A stretch of DNA of 64,000 nt, taken from NCBI GenBank assembly GCA_022775005.1, contig JALFJR010000047.1, positions 1-64,000 on the forward strand, written 5' to 3'. The translations under genes were made by a program, and so were the position numbers. The stretch comes from Parabacteroides sp. (GTDB taxonomy: Bacteria > Bacteroidota > Bacteroidia > Bacteroidales > Tannerellaceae). The notes under the pieces are model-generated. The model was given only the letters and a program-made list of their open reading frames with translations. It was not told where the DNA came from and did not search any database. Position 1 is the first letter of the stretch; every line of letters starts with the position of its first letter. This document shows positions 54,311-62,792 of the stretch, in pieces.

Positions 54311-55030
54311 ATGTTCGAGGGATTTGTGGGCATACGTTTGTGGGATGGACAATGGGTGAACGATGTGATTTTCGGTGTGGTATTCACATTGTTTGTCTGT
54401 TTCGCCATCGTATTCCAGGCCAATTATCGACTGTTCCTGAAAATGCTCAATGACATCATCCATCTCAAGGAACGCCAGAACACCTTCGCTGTTTCGGGAG
54501 GTAACGAGTGGGTCTTCCGCAATTTCATGACGGTGCAAGCGCTGCTGCTTTGTGGGATCAGTCTTTTCGCTATCATGCGCATGAAGGGCTATCTCGATTT
54601 GTTGAGCGAATCACTCAAGCTATGGGTGTTGGCAGCGGTCGTTGGGCTGCTATTCCTATTCTATTGGGCCAAGCGTTGTTGTTATTGGATACTTGGTTTG
54701 GTCTTTGCGAATCCAGAGCAATATCGGCTTTGGCGGACGGGGTATAATGCGTCGATAGGCTCGTGGGGAATGTTTCTTTATCTACCTACATTGTGGTTGC
54801 TTTTTGTCGAGTCATATCTGTATATCCCTGTTAATTTGTTCGTATTTCTATATATATTAGGTAGATTTGTAATAATTAATAAGCTGATACGGATATTTCA
54901 CAGGCGAAATAGTAGTTTTTTGTATTTAAGTTTGTACCTTTGCGGCCAAGAAATACTACCATTGTTTTTTGTATATAAAGCAGTAGTTTATTTGTATAAT
55001 TATTTTGGGTCAAGCACTCTATGGCATTGA
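54311..55030 (+). CDS. DUF4271 membrane protein
   Basis: A 239-residue inner-membrane protein with about six hydrophobic segments, for example VIFGVVFTLFVCFAIVF near the start and MFLYLPTLWLLFVESYLYIP later. It matches DUF4271, a Bacteroidetes family usually next to hemD, as here. The last ten nt overlap hemD. The 3' third is more AT-rich than the rest and contains a further TACCTTTG box at 54935-54942 that may drive hemD. Function unknown. Confidence 0.8.
   Translation: MFEGFVGIRLWDGQWVNDVIFGVVFTLFVCFAIVFQANYRLFLKMLNDIIHLKERQNTFAVSGGNEWVFRNFMTVQALLLCGISLFAIMRMKGYLDLLSESLKLWVLAAVVGLLFLFYWAKRCCYWILGLVFANPEQYRLWRTGYNASIGSWGMFLYLPTLWLLFVESYLYIPVNLFVFLYILGRFVIINKLIRIFHRRNSSFLYLSLYLCGQEILPLFFVYKAVVYLYNYFGSSTLWH
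54935..54942 (+). promoter_or_regulatory. Possible internal promoter for hemD (TACCTTTG)
   Basis: An exact TAnnTTTG match inside the 3' end of the DUF4271 gene, 78 nt upstream of hemD. Confidence 0.45.
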
Positions 55031-55785
55031 GTATTAAGAAAGTATTGGTGTCGCAGCCGAAGCCGACATCAGAGAAGTCACCATATTTTGATATTGCAGA
55101 AAAGTACGGAGTAGAAATAGATTTCCGACCTTTTATCAAGGTGGAACCTTTAACCTCAAAGGAATTTAGACAGCAGCGAATTTCGATTTTAGACTATACG
55201 GCTGTGATTTTCACGGCGCGTACAGCGATTGACCATTTCTTCCATCTTTGTGAGGAATTGCGCGTGACTATTCCTGAAACGATGAAGTATTTTTGTATGA
55301 CTGAGGCGATTGCGGTCTATTTGCAGAAGTATATCGTGTATCGGAAGCGTAAGATTTTTTACGGACAGACCGGTAAACCGGAAGACTTGGTGACCGTGAT
55401 TGGTAAACATTCCAAAGAGAAATACTTGGCTCCGGTTTCAGACGTACATAAGGATGACCTTTTCGCAATGCTGGATGCGAAACGCATCAACTATACGAAG
55501 GCGGTGATGTTCCGTACGGTTAGCAATGATTTCACGAAAGAGGAGGGTTTCGACTACGATATGTTGGTCTTCTTTAGCCCGGCAGGCATCGCCTCCTTAT
55601 TGAAGAATTTTCCAGATTTCAAGCAAGATAATATTCGTATAGGCTGCTTTGGCCCTACTACTGCGAAGGCCGTGAAAGAGGCTGGCTTACGTCTTGACGT
55701 AGAGGCTCCTACGCCTGAGGCCCCCTCCATGACGGCTGCTTTGGAATTGTATCTCAAGCGTCAGCAGGAAGCGGACAAGGCATGA
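55021..55785 (+). CDS. hemD: Uroporphyrinogen-III synthase
   Basis: A 254-residue protein of the HemD family, which closes and rearranges the tetrapyrrole ring in haem synthesis. Two pseudo-symmetric domains can be seen; the second has VVFFSPAGIASLLKNF (written LVFFSPAGIASLLKNF here), IGCFGPTTAKAVKEAGLR and APTPEAPSMTAAL, the typical HemD end. HemD sequences are very divergent, so the call leans on these and on the DUF4271 neighbour. It overlaps DUF4271 by ten nt and rnpA by four. Confidence 0.85.
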   Translation: MALSIKKVLVSQPKPTSEKSPYFDIAEKYGVEIDFRPFIKVEPLTSKEFRQQRISILDYTAVIFTARTAIDHFFHLCEELRVTIPETMKYFCMTEAIAVYLQKYIVYRKRKIFYGQTGKPEDLVTVIGKHSKEKYLAPVSDVHKDDLFAMLDAKRINYTKAVMFRTVSNDFTKEEGFDYDMLVFFSPAGIASLLKNFPDFKQDNIRIGCFGPTTAKAVKEAGLRLDVEAPTPEAPSMTAALELYLKRQQEADKA

Positions 55786-56168
55786 CTATGAGAAGGTACA
55801 CGCTCTCGAAAGAGGAGAGATTATCATGGAAGCGCTACATCGATTTGCTGTTCGCACAAGGACAGTCGTTTGTAGCCTTCCCCTTGCGGGTTATCTATCT
55901 CCCGTTGGAGGAGAAGATGCCCGCAAGAGCCTCTTTCTTGGTCAGTGTGCCGAAAAAGAAATTCAAACGGGCGGTGAAACGTAACTTGGTTAAGCGACAG
56001 GTGCGTGAGGCCTATCGGGTGCGTAAATACAACCTGCTCGATCCTTTGGAGGCGAAAGGCAAGTATATGCTGATGGCCTTTCTTTATATAGACAAGGAGA
56101 TTCATGCTTTCGCCAAGATGGAGAAGGCCATGGATAAGGCAATTAACCTGCTGGTTGAGAAAGCATGA
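55782..56168 (+). CDS. rnpA: Ribonuclease P protein component
   Basis: A 128-residue basic protein, the protein subunit of RNase P that matures the 5' ends of tRNAs. The signature is [22 protein letters not shown], shown here in part as [18 protein letters not shown]. The start overlaps hemD by four nt and the stop overlaps yidD by four nt. The rnpA-yidD pair is a common gene order, though here without rpmH or yidC. Confidence 0.93.
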   Translation: MTMRRYTLSKEERLSWKRYIDLLFAQGQSFVAFPLRVIYLPLEEKMPARASFLVSVPKKKFKRAVKRNLVKRQVREAYRVRKYNLLDPLEAKGKYMLMAFLYIDKEIHAFAKMEKAMDKAINLLVEKA

Positions 56169-56389
56169 TCCGTCGATTGCTCACGGCATTACTTTTGCTG
56201 CCTATCTATTTTTATCAACGTTGCATTTCGCCTTTGACACCCCCCTCTTGCCGATTTACCCCTACCTGTTCTGAATATGCGGTGCAAGCACTTCGTAAAC
56301 ATGGCCCGTTGAAGGGGTTGTATTTAACTGTAAGACGTTTGTTGCGTTGTCATCCGTGGGGTGGTAGCGGCTATGATCCCGTACCTTAA
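56165..56389 (+). CDS. yidD: Membrane protein insertion efficiency factor YidD
   Basis: A 74-residue small membrane-associated protein that helps YidC-dependent membrane insertion. The conserved core is [20 protein letters not shown], followed by [11 protein letters not shown] and [13 protein letters not shown] at the C-terminus. It is complete and overlaps rnpA by four nt. Confidence 0.95.
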   Translation: MIRRLLTALLLLPIYFYQRCISPLTPPSCRFTPTCSEYAVQALRKHGPLKGLYLTVRRLLRCHPWGGSGYDPVP

Positions 56390-56405
56390 TTCCTTACTTG
56401 GTTCC

Positions 56406-57074
56406 ATGTGTTATTTGGATGTGCATACGCATCGATTGGCTACCGATCCACAAGTGGTGTCGATTGTCTCTACCTTGGTGCAGCCGATGGGAGAGGAGAT
56501 ACAGGAGACTCCCTATCGTTCGTTTGGCATTCATCCTTGCCGGATTGAGGAGGATGGAGAGGCCCAGTGGGAGCTGTTGCGACAATATGTGGAACTTCCC
56601 TCTTGTGTGGCGATCGGGGAGGCTGGATTGGATCGCATGGCCGCTTGCTCAATGGAACGTCAAGTCTTACTTTTCGAGCGGCAGGCACGTTTAGCGGAGG
56701 AGTTTGGTAAACCCTTGATTATTCATTGTGTGCGAGCTTGGGAGGAGTTGATTGCTTGTCGGAAGGCCATCCGTCCGAAGCAGCCTTGGTTGATCCATGG
56801 CTTTCGGGGTAAAGCATCGTTAGCTGATCAATTGTTGCGACAGGGTTTCTACCTCTCTTTGGGATATTATTTTCAGCCCGAGGCGGCACGACAGATGTGG
56901 CCAGAGCGGCTTTTCTTAGAAACAGATGTGGCTGAGGCATCGATACAGGTTGTTTATGAACGAGTAGCAGAAGCGCTGTCAATCGACTTACGGGCTTTGC
57001 GCGACCAAATCCAACGAAATAGCGTGATCCTTCGCTTAAAAAACACTACCTTTGCCGCCAACTATCCACAGTGA
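56406..57074 (+). CDS. TatD-family metal-dependent hydrolase
   Basis: A 222-residue amidohydrolase-fold protein of the TatD DNase group. The metal-binding HxH motif is at the start (YLDVHTHR). VAIGEAGLD, PLIIHCVRAW and LFLETDVAE supply the other ligands. It is a little shorter than typical TatD (about 260 residues). Starts at 56361 (GTG) or 56373 (ATG), inside yidD, are possible; I chose 56406 because it puts the HxH motif at the usual distance. The tyrS promoter lies in its 3' end. Confidence 0.82.
   Translation: MCYLDVHTHRLATDPQVVSIVSTLVQPMGEEIQETPYRSFGIHPCRIEEDGEAQWELLRQYVELPSCVAIGEAGLDRMAACSMERQVLLFERQARLAEEFGKPLIIHCVRAWEELIACRKAIRPKQPWLIHGFRGKASLADQLLRQGFYLSLGYYFQPEAARQMWPERLFLETDVAEASIQVVYERVAEALSIDLRALRDQIQRNSVILRLKNTTFAANYPQ
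57047..57054 (+). promoter_or_regulatory. tyrS promoter (TACCTTTG)
   Basis: TACCTTTG lies in the last codons of the tatD-like gene, 56 nt upstream of tyrS. Confidence 0.6.
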
Positions 57075-57110
57075 GTTTTATATTTGTAAATAAAAGAGAT
57101 AACAATAACG

Positions 57111-58403
57111 ATGAATTTTATAGAAGAATTGAAATGGAGGGGCATGATTGCCGATATGATGCCCGGAACCGAGGAGCAGTTGCAGAAGGAGTTGACATCA
57201 GCTTACGTAGGTATTGATCCGACAGCTGACTCTTTGCATATTGGTCACTTGGTAGGAGTGATGATGTTAAGACATTTCCAGCGTGCTGGACATCGTCCGA
57301 TTGCATTGATTGGTGGTGCTACCGGTATGATTGGTGATCCTTCGATGAAGTCTGCTGAGCGTAACCTGTTGGATGAGGAGACATTACGTCATAATCAGGA
57401 GTGCATCAAGCAGCAGCTGGCTAAATTCTTGGATTTTGATTCAGATGCGCCTAATGCCGCTAAGTTGGTGAACAATTACGATTGGATGAAAGACTATTCT
57501 TTCTTGAACTTTATTCGTGATATTGGTAAGCACATCACGGTCAATTACATGATGGCGAAAGATTCTGTGAAGAAGCGCCTCAGTCGTGACTCCAGTGTGG
57601 GTATGTCGTTCACGGAATTCTCCTATCAGTTGTTGCAGGGCTATGACTTCCTTTACCTCTATGAGCATGAGGGTTGCCGTTTGCAAATGGGTGGTAGCGA
57701 CCAGTGGGGAAATATCACCACCGGTACAGAGTTGATTCGTCGAAAGGCTGGAGGTGAGGCTTTTGCTTTGACCTGCCCGTTGATCACGAAAGCGGATGGC
57801 GGTAAGTTTGGAAAGACGGAGTCGGGCAATGTGTGGTTAGATCGTCGTTATACCTCTCCCTATAAGTTCTATCAGTTCTGGTTGAACGTGAGCGATGCGG
57901 ATGCCGTGAAGTACATCAAGATCTTCACGGCATTGGATCAAGAAGAGATCAACACGTTGATCGCAGAGCAGGAGGCAGCTCCCCACTTACGTCCGTTGCA
58001 GAAGCGTTTGGCGAAAGAGGTAACAGTGATGGTACACTCTGAGGCTGACTATGAGGCTGCGGTGGAGGCATCTAATATCCTTTTTGGTAATGCAACACAC
58101 GAGGCGTTGTTAAAGCTTGACGAGGATACCCTATTGGCGGTGTTCGAGGGCGTTCCTCATTTTGAGGTATCGCGTGAGGAGTTGGCAGCAGGCATCAAGG
58201 CCGTTGATCTGTGCACAGAGAAGGCCGCAATCTTTGCTTCCAAGGGTGAGATGCGTAAGCTGGTTCAGAGTGGTGGAGTCAGTGTGAACAAGGAGAAATT
58301 GGCGGCTGCAGATGCTGTGATAGACAGTAATTCATTGCTCGATGGCAAATATCTCTTGGTTCAACGGGGTAAGAAAAACTACTATCTATTGATTGCTAAG
58401 TAA
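57111..58403 (+). CDS. tyrS: Tyrosyl-tRNA synthetase
   Basis: A 430-residue class I aminoacyl-tRNA synthetase that charges tRNA-Tyr. The HIGH motif is at 43-46 (SLHIGHLVG) and the KMSKS equivalent is KFGKT at 232-236. The tyrosine-binding YQLLQGYDF and GGSDQWGNI are clear. The C-terminal S4 RNA-binding domain (about 360-430) includes [14 protein letters not shown] tRNA-Gln gene follows. Confidence 0.97.
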   Translation: MNFIEELKWRGMIADMMPGTEEQLQKELTSAYVGIDPTADSLHIGHLVGVMMLRHFQRAGHRPIALIGGATGMIGDPSMKSAERNLLDEETLRHNQECIKQQLAKFLDFDSDAPNAAKLVNNYDWMKDYSFLNFIRDIGKHITVNYMMAKDSVKKRLSRDSSVGMSFTEFSYQLLQGYDFLYLYEHEGCRLQMGGSDQWGNITTGTELIRRKAGGEAFALTCPLITKADGGKFGKTESGNVWLDRRYTSPYKFYQFWLNVSDADAVKYIKIFTALDQEEINTLIAEQEAAPHLRPLQKRLAKEVTVMVHSEADYEAAVEASNILFGNATHEALLKLDEDTLLAVFEGVPHFEVSREELAAGIKAVDLCTEKAAIFASKGEMRKLVQSGGVSVNKEKLAAADAVIDSNSLLDGKYLLVQRGKKNYYLLIAK

Positions 58404-58419
58404 AAAATTGGTATAAATA

Positions 58420-58450
58420 TTTGCGGGGTAAGAAAAACTTCTTACCTTTG
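58420..58450 (+). promoter_or_regulatory. tRNA-Gln promoter (TTTG / TACCTTTG)
   Basis: TTTG at 58420-58423 and TACCTTTG at 58443-58450 are 19 nt apart, one of the best promoters in the window. The tRNA starts 25 nt after the box. Confidence 0.75.
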
Positions 58451-58475
58451 CAACGCTTTAGATAAAGCACCGGAT

Positions 58476-58546
58476 TGTCTCATGGTGTAATGGTAGCACT
58501 ACAGTTTTTGGTTCTGTCTGTCGAGGTTCGAATCCTCGTGAGACAA
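58476..58546 (+). tRNA. tRNA-Gln (anticodon TTG)
   Basis: The acceptor stem pairs TGTCTCA (58476-58482) with TGAGACA (58539-58545). The D arm contains GGTGTAATGGTAGCA. The anticodon arm is ACAGT-TTTTGGT-TCTGT, with TTG at positions 34-36. The T arm is CGAGGTTCGAATCCTCG. The T31-T39 mismatch at the base of the loop is common in this tRNA. CCA is not encoded. Confidence 0.95.
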
Positions 58547-58553
58547 CTCAAAG

Positions 58554-58589
58554 AAGGAGCTTAGAGATTTCTCTTTAGGCTCCTTTTTT
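58554..58589 (+). terminator. Terminator of tRNA-Gln
   Basis: AAGGAGC (58554-58560) pairs with GCTCCTT (58579-58585), with a weaker inner stem, and is followed by T residues. Confidence 0.85.
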
Positions 58590-58696
58590 GTTTGTGTCTT
58601 ATCAAATCCCATCAAGTACTTCTATCTATATAGAATATTACTATAAATTTGTGCACTTAAATAGCCATTAACCATACAATTTAGCCGAATAATCGT

Positions 58697-58704
58697 TACT
58701 TTTG
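58697..58704 (+). promoter_or_regulatory. Putative promoter of the second M28 gene (TACTTTTG)
   Basis: TACTTTTG is an exact TAnnTTTG match, 48 nt upstream of the start at 58753. Confidence 0.6.
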
Positions 58705-58752
58705 CCAGCAATATGATATAAACAATACGAATAACAAGTAACAGGCAAAAAG

Positions 58753-60360
58753 ATGAAAAAGAATTTATTGTGGATGCTGTGCTGCATGGCTGCATGGAGT
58801 CTTTCAGCTGTCGCACAGACAGATGATGATGGGTTGGCTTATTTCAAGGAGCGTGTGAAGACCTTAGGATCAGATGCTTTTGGTGGACGTAAGCCGCTAA
58901 CGGAGTATGAGACCAAGACAATCAATTACATTGCTGATGAGTTTAAAAAACTCGGATTGGAACCGGCTAACAACGGTAGCTATTTCCAAGGCGTAAAAGA
59001 GATTTCTACATATACGCGTCCGGAAAACAACAAGATTACGGTAAAAGGTAGCAAAGGCAAGACCGACTTGAAGTTCTCGGACGATATCGTGATCTGGACG
59101 AACCGTGGTGCGGAAAAGGTGATAATCCCGAATACAGATTATGTATTTGTGGGCTTCGGTATCAATGCCCCGGAGTATAATTGGAACGATTACGAGGGCT
59201 TGGACGTGAAGGGCAAGATCGTGATTGCGATGGTGAACGACCCTGGCTTTTATGATGCCAAATTATTCCGTGGCAAGAATATGACCTATTACGGTCGTTG
59301 GACCTATAAACACGAGGAGGCAGAGCGCCAAGGAGCTGCCGGCTGTTTGGTGTTGCACAATGAGGCTGCGGCCTCTTATGGCTGGAAGGTTTGCCAATCT
59401 TCTCATGTGCAGAACAACATTGGCCTGTGCGACGAGACGATGAATGCTTCGGCCATTGCCATGAAGGGTTGGTTGGCTGAAGAGGCTTGCCGACGCATCT
59501 TCGAGGTGAGTGGTGTGGATTTTGATGCGACGATTGCTGCCGCCAAGCAACCGGGCTTTAAGAGCATTACGATGAAGGCAAAGAGCAAGGTGCAGTTGAA
59601 TGTGAAATACTCGGTTGGCGAGTCGAATAACGTGGCAGCTTTCTTGCCGGGCACTGACTTGAAGGATCAATATGTGGTTTGTACCGCACACTGGGACCAC
59701 TTCGGTATCGGTACACCGGTTGATGGTGACAGTATCTATAATGGTGCGAGTGATAATGCGTCGGGTGTCGCTGCTTTGATGTGGTTAGCTCGTAAATACC
59801 AGCAACTGCCGATTCGCCCCCGTCGCTCTATTGTGTTCGTAGCGGTTACCTCTGAGGAGTGTGGTTTGTTAGGTTCACAATATTATTGTGAGCATCCGTT
59901 GTTCCCCCTGTCTAAAACAGCTGCTAATCTCAATTTCGATGGTTCCGCTCCGGCTGAGCGCACGCATGATGTCTCGTTGCGAGCTGCAAGCAAGACAGAT
60001 ACCGATGCTTTGGTAGTGGCTATGGCTGCCGCTCAAGGTCGCCGTGTGAATGTCATAACCGAGGATCCGGCCGGTGGTTATTTCCGTTCAGACCATTTCA
60101 ATTTCGTAAAGAAAGGTGTGCCGGCAGTTTTGGCTGGTGGTGGCCGTGACTATGTGGATAAAGCACGTCATGAGGCGAAACCGAAAGTTTATCGTTATCA
60201 CCAACCGAACGATGAGTATGATGAGTCGTGGTGGGATTTTGACGGTGCTATGGAGAATCTAAACCTGATGTTCAGCATCGGTCTGGTTATCGCCAACAAT
60301 GATGAGATGCCGAAGTGGACAAAGGAGGCAGATTTCCAGCGTATGCCGGATAAGGAATAA
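58753..60360 (+). CDS. Secreted M28-family zinc peptidase (second copy)
   Basis: A 535-residue exported metallopeptidase. The signal peptide covers about 1-22 (ending SAVAQ). A PA-type insert lies at about 110-290 (WNDYEGLDVKGKIVIAMV). The M28 site has AHWDHFG (H313), GASDNASGV, TSEECGLLG, NFDG and a late YRYHQPNDEYD. Unlike the copy at 360-1865 it keeps Asp in NFD. Both share the ISTYTRPE-to-PA layout and may act on different peptides. It has its own promoter and a strong terminator. Confidence 0.9.
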   Translation: MKKNLLWMLCCMAAWSLSAVAQTDDDGLAYFKERVKTLGSDAFGGRKPLTEYETKTINYIADEFKKLGLEPANNGSYFQGVKEISTYTRPENNKITVKGSKGKTDLKFSDDIVIWTNRGAEKVIIPNTDYVFVGFGINAPEYNWNDYEGLDVKGKIVIAMVNDPGFYDAKLFRGKNMTYYGRWTYKHEEAERQGAAGCLVLHNEAAASYGWKVCQSSHVQNNIGLCDETMNASAIAMKGWLAEEACRRIFEVSGVDFDATIAAAKQPGFKSITMKAKSKVQLNVKYSVGESNNVAAFLPGTDLKDQYVVCTAHWDHFGIGTPVDGDSIYNGASDNASGVAALMWLARKYQQLPIRPRRSIVFVAVTSEECGLLGSQYYCEHPLFPLSKTAANLNFDGSAPAERTHDVSLRAASKTDTDALVVAMAAAQGRRVNVITEDPAGGYFRSDHFNFVKKGVPAVLAGGGRDYVDKARHEAKPKVYRYHQPNDEYDESWWDFDGAMENLNLMFSIGLVIANNDEMPKWTKEADFQRMPDKE

Positions 60361-60387
60361 GGTTATAACAAGTTATATATAACTTTA

Positions 60388-60428
60388 GGCGGAACCTATC
60401 TTTTGCGGATAAGGTTCCGCCATTTTTT
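60388..60428 (+). terminator. Terminator of the second M28 gene
   Basis: GGCGGAACC (60388-60396) and GGTTCCGCC (60413-60421) form a perfect 9-bp stem, followed by A and six T. Confidence 0.92.
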
Positions 60429-60440
60429 ATGATTTAATTG

Positions 60441-60448
60441 TACATTTG
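60441..60448 (+). promoter_or_regulatory. murF promoter (TACATTTG)
   Basis: TACATTTG is an exact TAnnTTTG match between the preceding terminator and murF, 35 nt upstream of its start. Confidence 0.65.
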
Positions 60449-60483
60449 CGCGCTAAAAAACAGAAAGAATAAGGATAGGTTAT

Positions 60484-61767
60484 ATGAACTTGATTGACAT
60501 TTACCAGCTGTTTCTTCATCATCAGCAGGTCACGACGGATAGCCGCAATTGTCCCAAAGGTGCGATGTTCTTTGCTCTCAAGGGGGAACGTTTTGACGGC
60601 AATAAGTTTGCGGAGAAGGCATTGGAGGCCGGATGCGCCTATGCGATTATTGATAATCCCACCTATTACAAAGATGAGCGTACGATCGTGGTGGACAACG
60701 TACTGACTACGTTGCAGCAGTTGGCGCATCATCACCGCAAAGCCTTGGGATTGCCTATTATCGGTATAACCGGTACGAATGGCAAGACCACCACGAAGGA
60801 GCTGGTTGCAGCGGTATTATCCACGAAGTACAATATACTTTATACAGAGGGCAACCTGAATAACCAAATTGGTGTGCCCCTGACCCTCTTGCGTTTGAAT
60901 CCGGATCATGAGTTGGCCGTCATTGAGATGGGAGCCAGTCATCCGGGCGACATCAAGGAGTTAGTCGATTTGGTTCATCCCAATTATGGTCTGATTACCA
61001 ATGTGGGTTGTGCCCATTTAGCGGGTTTTGGTTCTTATGAGGGCGTATTGCATACGAAAGGGGAGCTGTATGACTTCTTGCGTCGAACCAAGGGAAAGGT
61101 ATTTGTCCAGTCGGAGAATCAGGCATTGCTCTCCTTGGCGAAGGGCATAGAGCAGGTTGCCTATGGCAGCAGTGAGACAGCCTTTGCGTCTGGTCATGTG
61201 GTAAGTTGTGATCCGTTCTTGACGTTCCATTGGAAACAGCAGGGCAAGATCCATACGGTAGAAACGCATCTGATCGGTAGTTATAACTTAGATAATGTGT
61301 TGGCGGCGGTCGCTATCGGTCGCTATTTGAAGGTGCCGGCAGAGCGAATCAGTCGGGCCATTGCGGCTTACGAGCCCACCAACAATCGTTCACAGTTGAA
61401 GAAAACCGCAAACAATACGTTGATTATCGATGCTTATAATGCCAATCCCAGTAGTATGAAAGTAGCGATTGAGAACTTCAAGCTGCTGCCTGTGTCACCC
61501 AAAGCGGTTATCTTAGGGGATATGCGAGAGCTAGGTGAAACCAGCGATGCCTTACATGCGGAGGTGGTTGAGCAAGTGAAGGCGGCCGGTTTCGACAAAG
61601 TGTTGCTGTGTGGCAAGCACTTCTCGAATGTAGGTCAGGCATTCGCTCCCTATGCCGATACCGAAGCTTTGGTGGCCGCCTTGAAGGCGCAGCCACTGAA
61701 AGGATACCACATCTTAATCAAGGGATCGCATAGCATGGGATTAGAGAAAGTGGCTGAACTCTTGTGA
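60484..61767 (+). CDS. murF: UDP-MurNAc-tripeptide--D-Ala-D-Ala ligase
   Basis: A 427-residue cytoplasmic Mur ligase that adds D-Ala-D-Ala to the peptidoglycan precursor. The N-terminal domain has VTTDSRNCPKGAMFFALKG. The ATP-binding loop is GITGTNGKTTTKEL. AVIEMGASHPGDIKEL and IIDAYNANPSSM, typical of MurF, distinguish it from MurC, MurD and MurE. It lies alone with its own promoter rather than in a dcw cluster. Confidence 0.95.
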   Translation: MNLIDIYQLFLHHQQVTTDSRNCPKGAMFFALKGERFDGNKFAEKALEAGCAYAIIDNPTYYKDERTIVVDNVLTTLQQLAHHHRKALGLPIIGITGTNGKTTTKELVAAVLSTKYNILYTEGNLNNQIGVPLTLLRLNPDHELAVIEMGASHPGDIKELVDLVHPNYGLITNVGCAHLAGFGSYEGVLHTKGELYDFLRRTKGKVFVQSENQALLSLAKGIEQVAYGSSETAFASGHVVSCDPFLTFHWKQQGKIHTVETHLIGSYNLDNVLAAVAIGRYLKVPAERISRAIAAYEPTNNRSQLKKTANNTLIIDAYNANPSSMKVAIENFKLLPVSPKAVILGDMRELGETSDALHAEVVEQVKAAGFDKVLLCGKHFSNVGQAFAPYADTEALVAALKAQPLKGYHILIKGSHSMGLEKVAELL

Positions 61768-61784
61768 TATAAGCCCTTTTTTGC

Positions 61785-61792
61785 TACTTTTG
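61785..61792 (+). promoter_or_regulatory. Promoter of the PfkB kinase gene (TACTTTTG)
   Basis: TACTTTTG is an exact TAnnTTTG match, 50 nt upstream of the start. A TTG at 61762-61764, 20 nt upstream, could be the -33 element. Confidence 0.65.
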
Positions 61793-61842
61793 CAGCAAAG
61801 CAGCGAAGAGTGGCTGCACAAAACATGAAATAAACAAGAACA

Positions 61843-62736
61843 ATGAATAGACATGAACTTTGCTGTGTGGGGCATATCACTTTGGATAAGGTGGTGACCC
61901 CCAAGAATACCGTTTATATGCCGGGCGGTACCTCTTACTATTTCTCTCATGCGATCAAGCATTTTGACGACATCGACTATACCTTGGTTACGGCCTTGGC
62001 GGAAAGCGAGATGAAATCGGTGGAGGAGCTGCGTGCGGAAGGCATAGAGGTGGCCGTGATGCCCAGTCGCCATACGGTTTATTTCGAGAATATTTATGGA
62101 GAGAACCAAGATAATCGTACACAACGTGTCTTGGCGAAGGCTGATCCCTTCACAGTGGATTACTTACGACAGATCGAGGCAAAGATCTTCCACTTGGGCA
62201 GTTTGTTAGCGGATGATTTCTCGTTAGAGGTGGTACGTTACCTCTCTGAAAAGGGATTGGTCTCCGTGGATTCGCAAGGTTACCTGCGTGAGGTACGTGA
62301 GCAGAATGTGTTTGCTGTAGATTGGCCTGAGAAGAAAGAGGTGCTCCGTTATGTACACTTTTTGAAAGCCAATGAGCATGAGATGGAGGTATTGACGGGC
62401 TATACCGATCCGGAGAAAGCGGGCAAGGAGATTCACAGTTGGGGTGTGAAAGAGGTGCTGCTGACTTTCGGTAGCATGGGCTCGCTTATTTATGATGGGG
62501 AGACGTTCCATCGTATTCCCGCCTATATCCCTAAGGAAGTTGTCAATGCCACGGGTGCCGGAGATACTTACATGACTGGCTATCTCTATCAACGGGCAAA
62601 AGGCGCCAGCATCGAGGAGGCTGGACGTTTCGCCGCTGCCATGACCACCTTGAAAATCGAGGGTATGGGACCGTTTAACGGAACGAAGGCGGATGTGCTT
62701 CGCTGCATGGAAACAGCTAAAGAAAGATACTTGTAA
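61843..62736 (+). CDS. PfkB-family sugar kinase
   Basis: A 297-residue ribokinase-like enzyme. The N-terminal part has a glycine pair near YMPGGTSYYFSHA, and the C-terminal signature VVNATGAGDTYMTGYL carries the catalytic Asp. The chain lacks the usual first ribokinase motif in full, so the substrate (a nucleoside, a sugar or a sugar phosphate) cannot be named. It precedes a convergent MFS transporter; a functional link is possible only by position. Confidence 0.85.
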   Translation: MNRHELCCVGHITLDKVVTPKNTVYMPGGTSYYFSHAIKHFDDIDYTLVTALAESEMKSVEELRAEGIEVAVMPSRHTVYFENIYGENQDNRTQRVLAKADPFTVDYLRQIEAKIFHLGSLLADDFSLEVVRYLSEKGLVSVDSQGYLREVREQNVFAVDWPEKKEVLRYVHFLKANEHEMEVLTGYTDPEKAGKEIHSWGVKEVLLTFGSMGSLIYDGETFHRIPAYIPKEVVNATGAGDTYMTGYLYQRAKGASIEEAGRFAAAMTTLKIEGMGPFNGTKADVLRCMETAKERYL

Positions 62737-62747
62737 AATTAGGAATT

Positions 62748-62790
62748 AGAAATTAGGAATGAGGAATTAAAATCCTCACTCCTAATTTCT
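62748..62790. terminator. Bidirectional low-complexity inverted repeat
   Basis: Arms at 62748-62765 and 62773-62790 are almost complementary (one G-T pair) and made of AATTAGGA-type units, like the repeat at 32357-32450. They lie between convergent stop codons and probably end both transcripts. Confidence 0.6.
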
Positions 62791-62792
62791 TA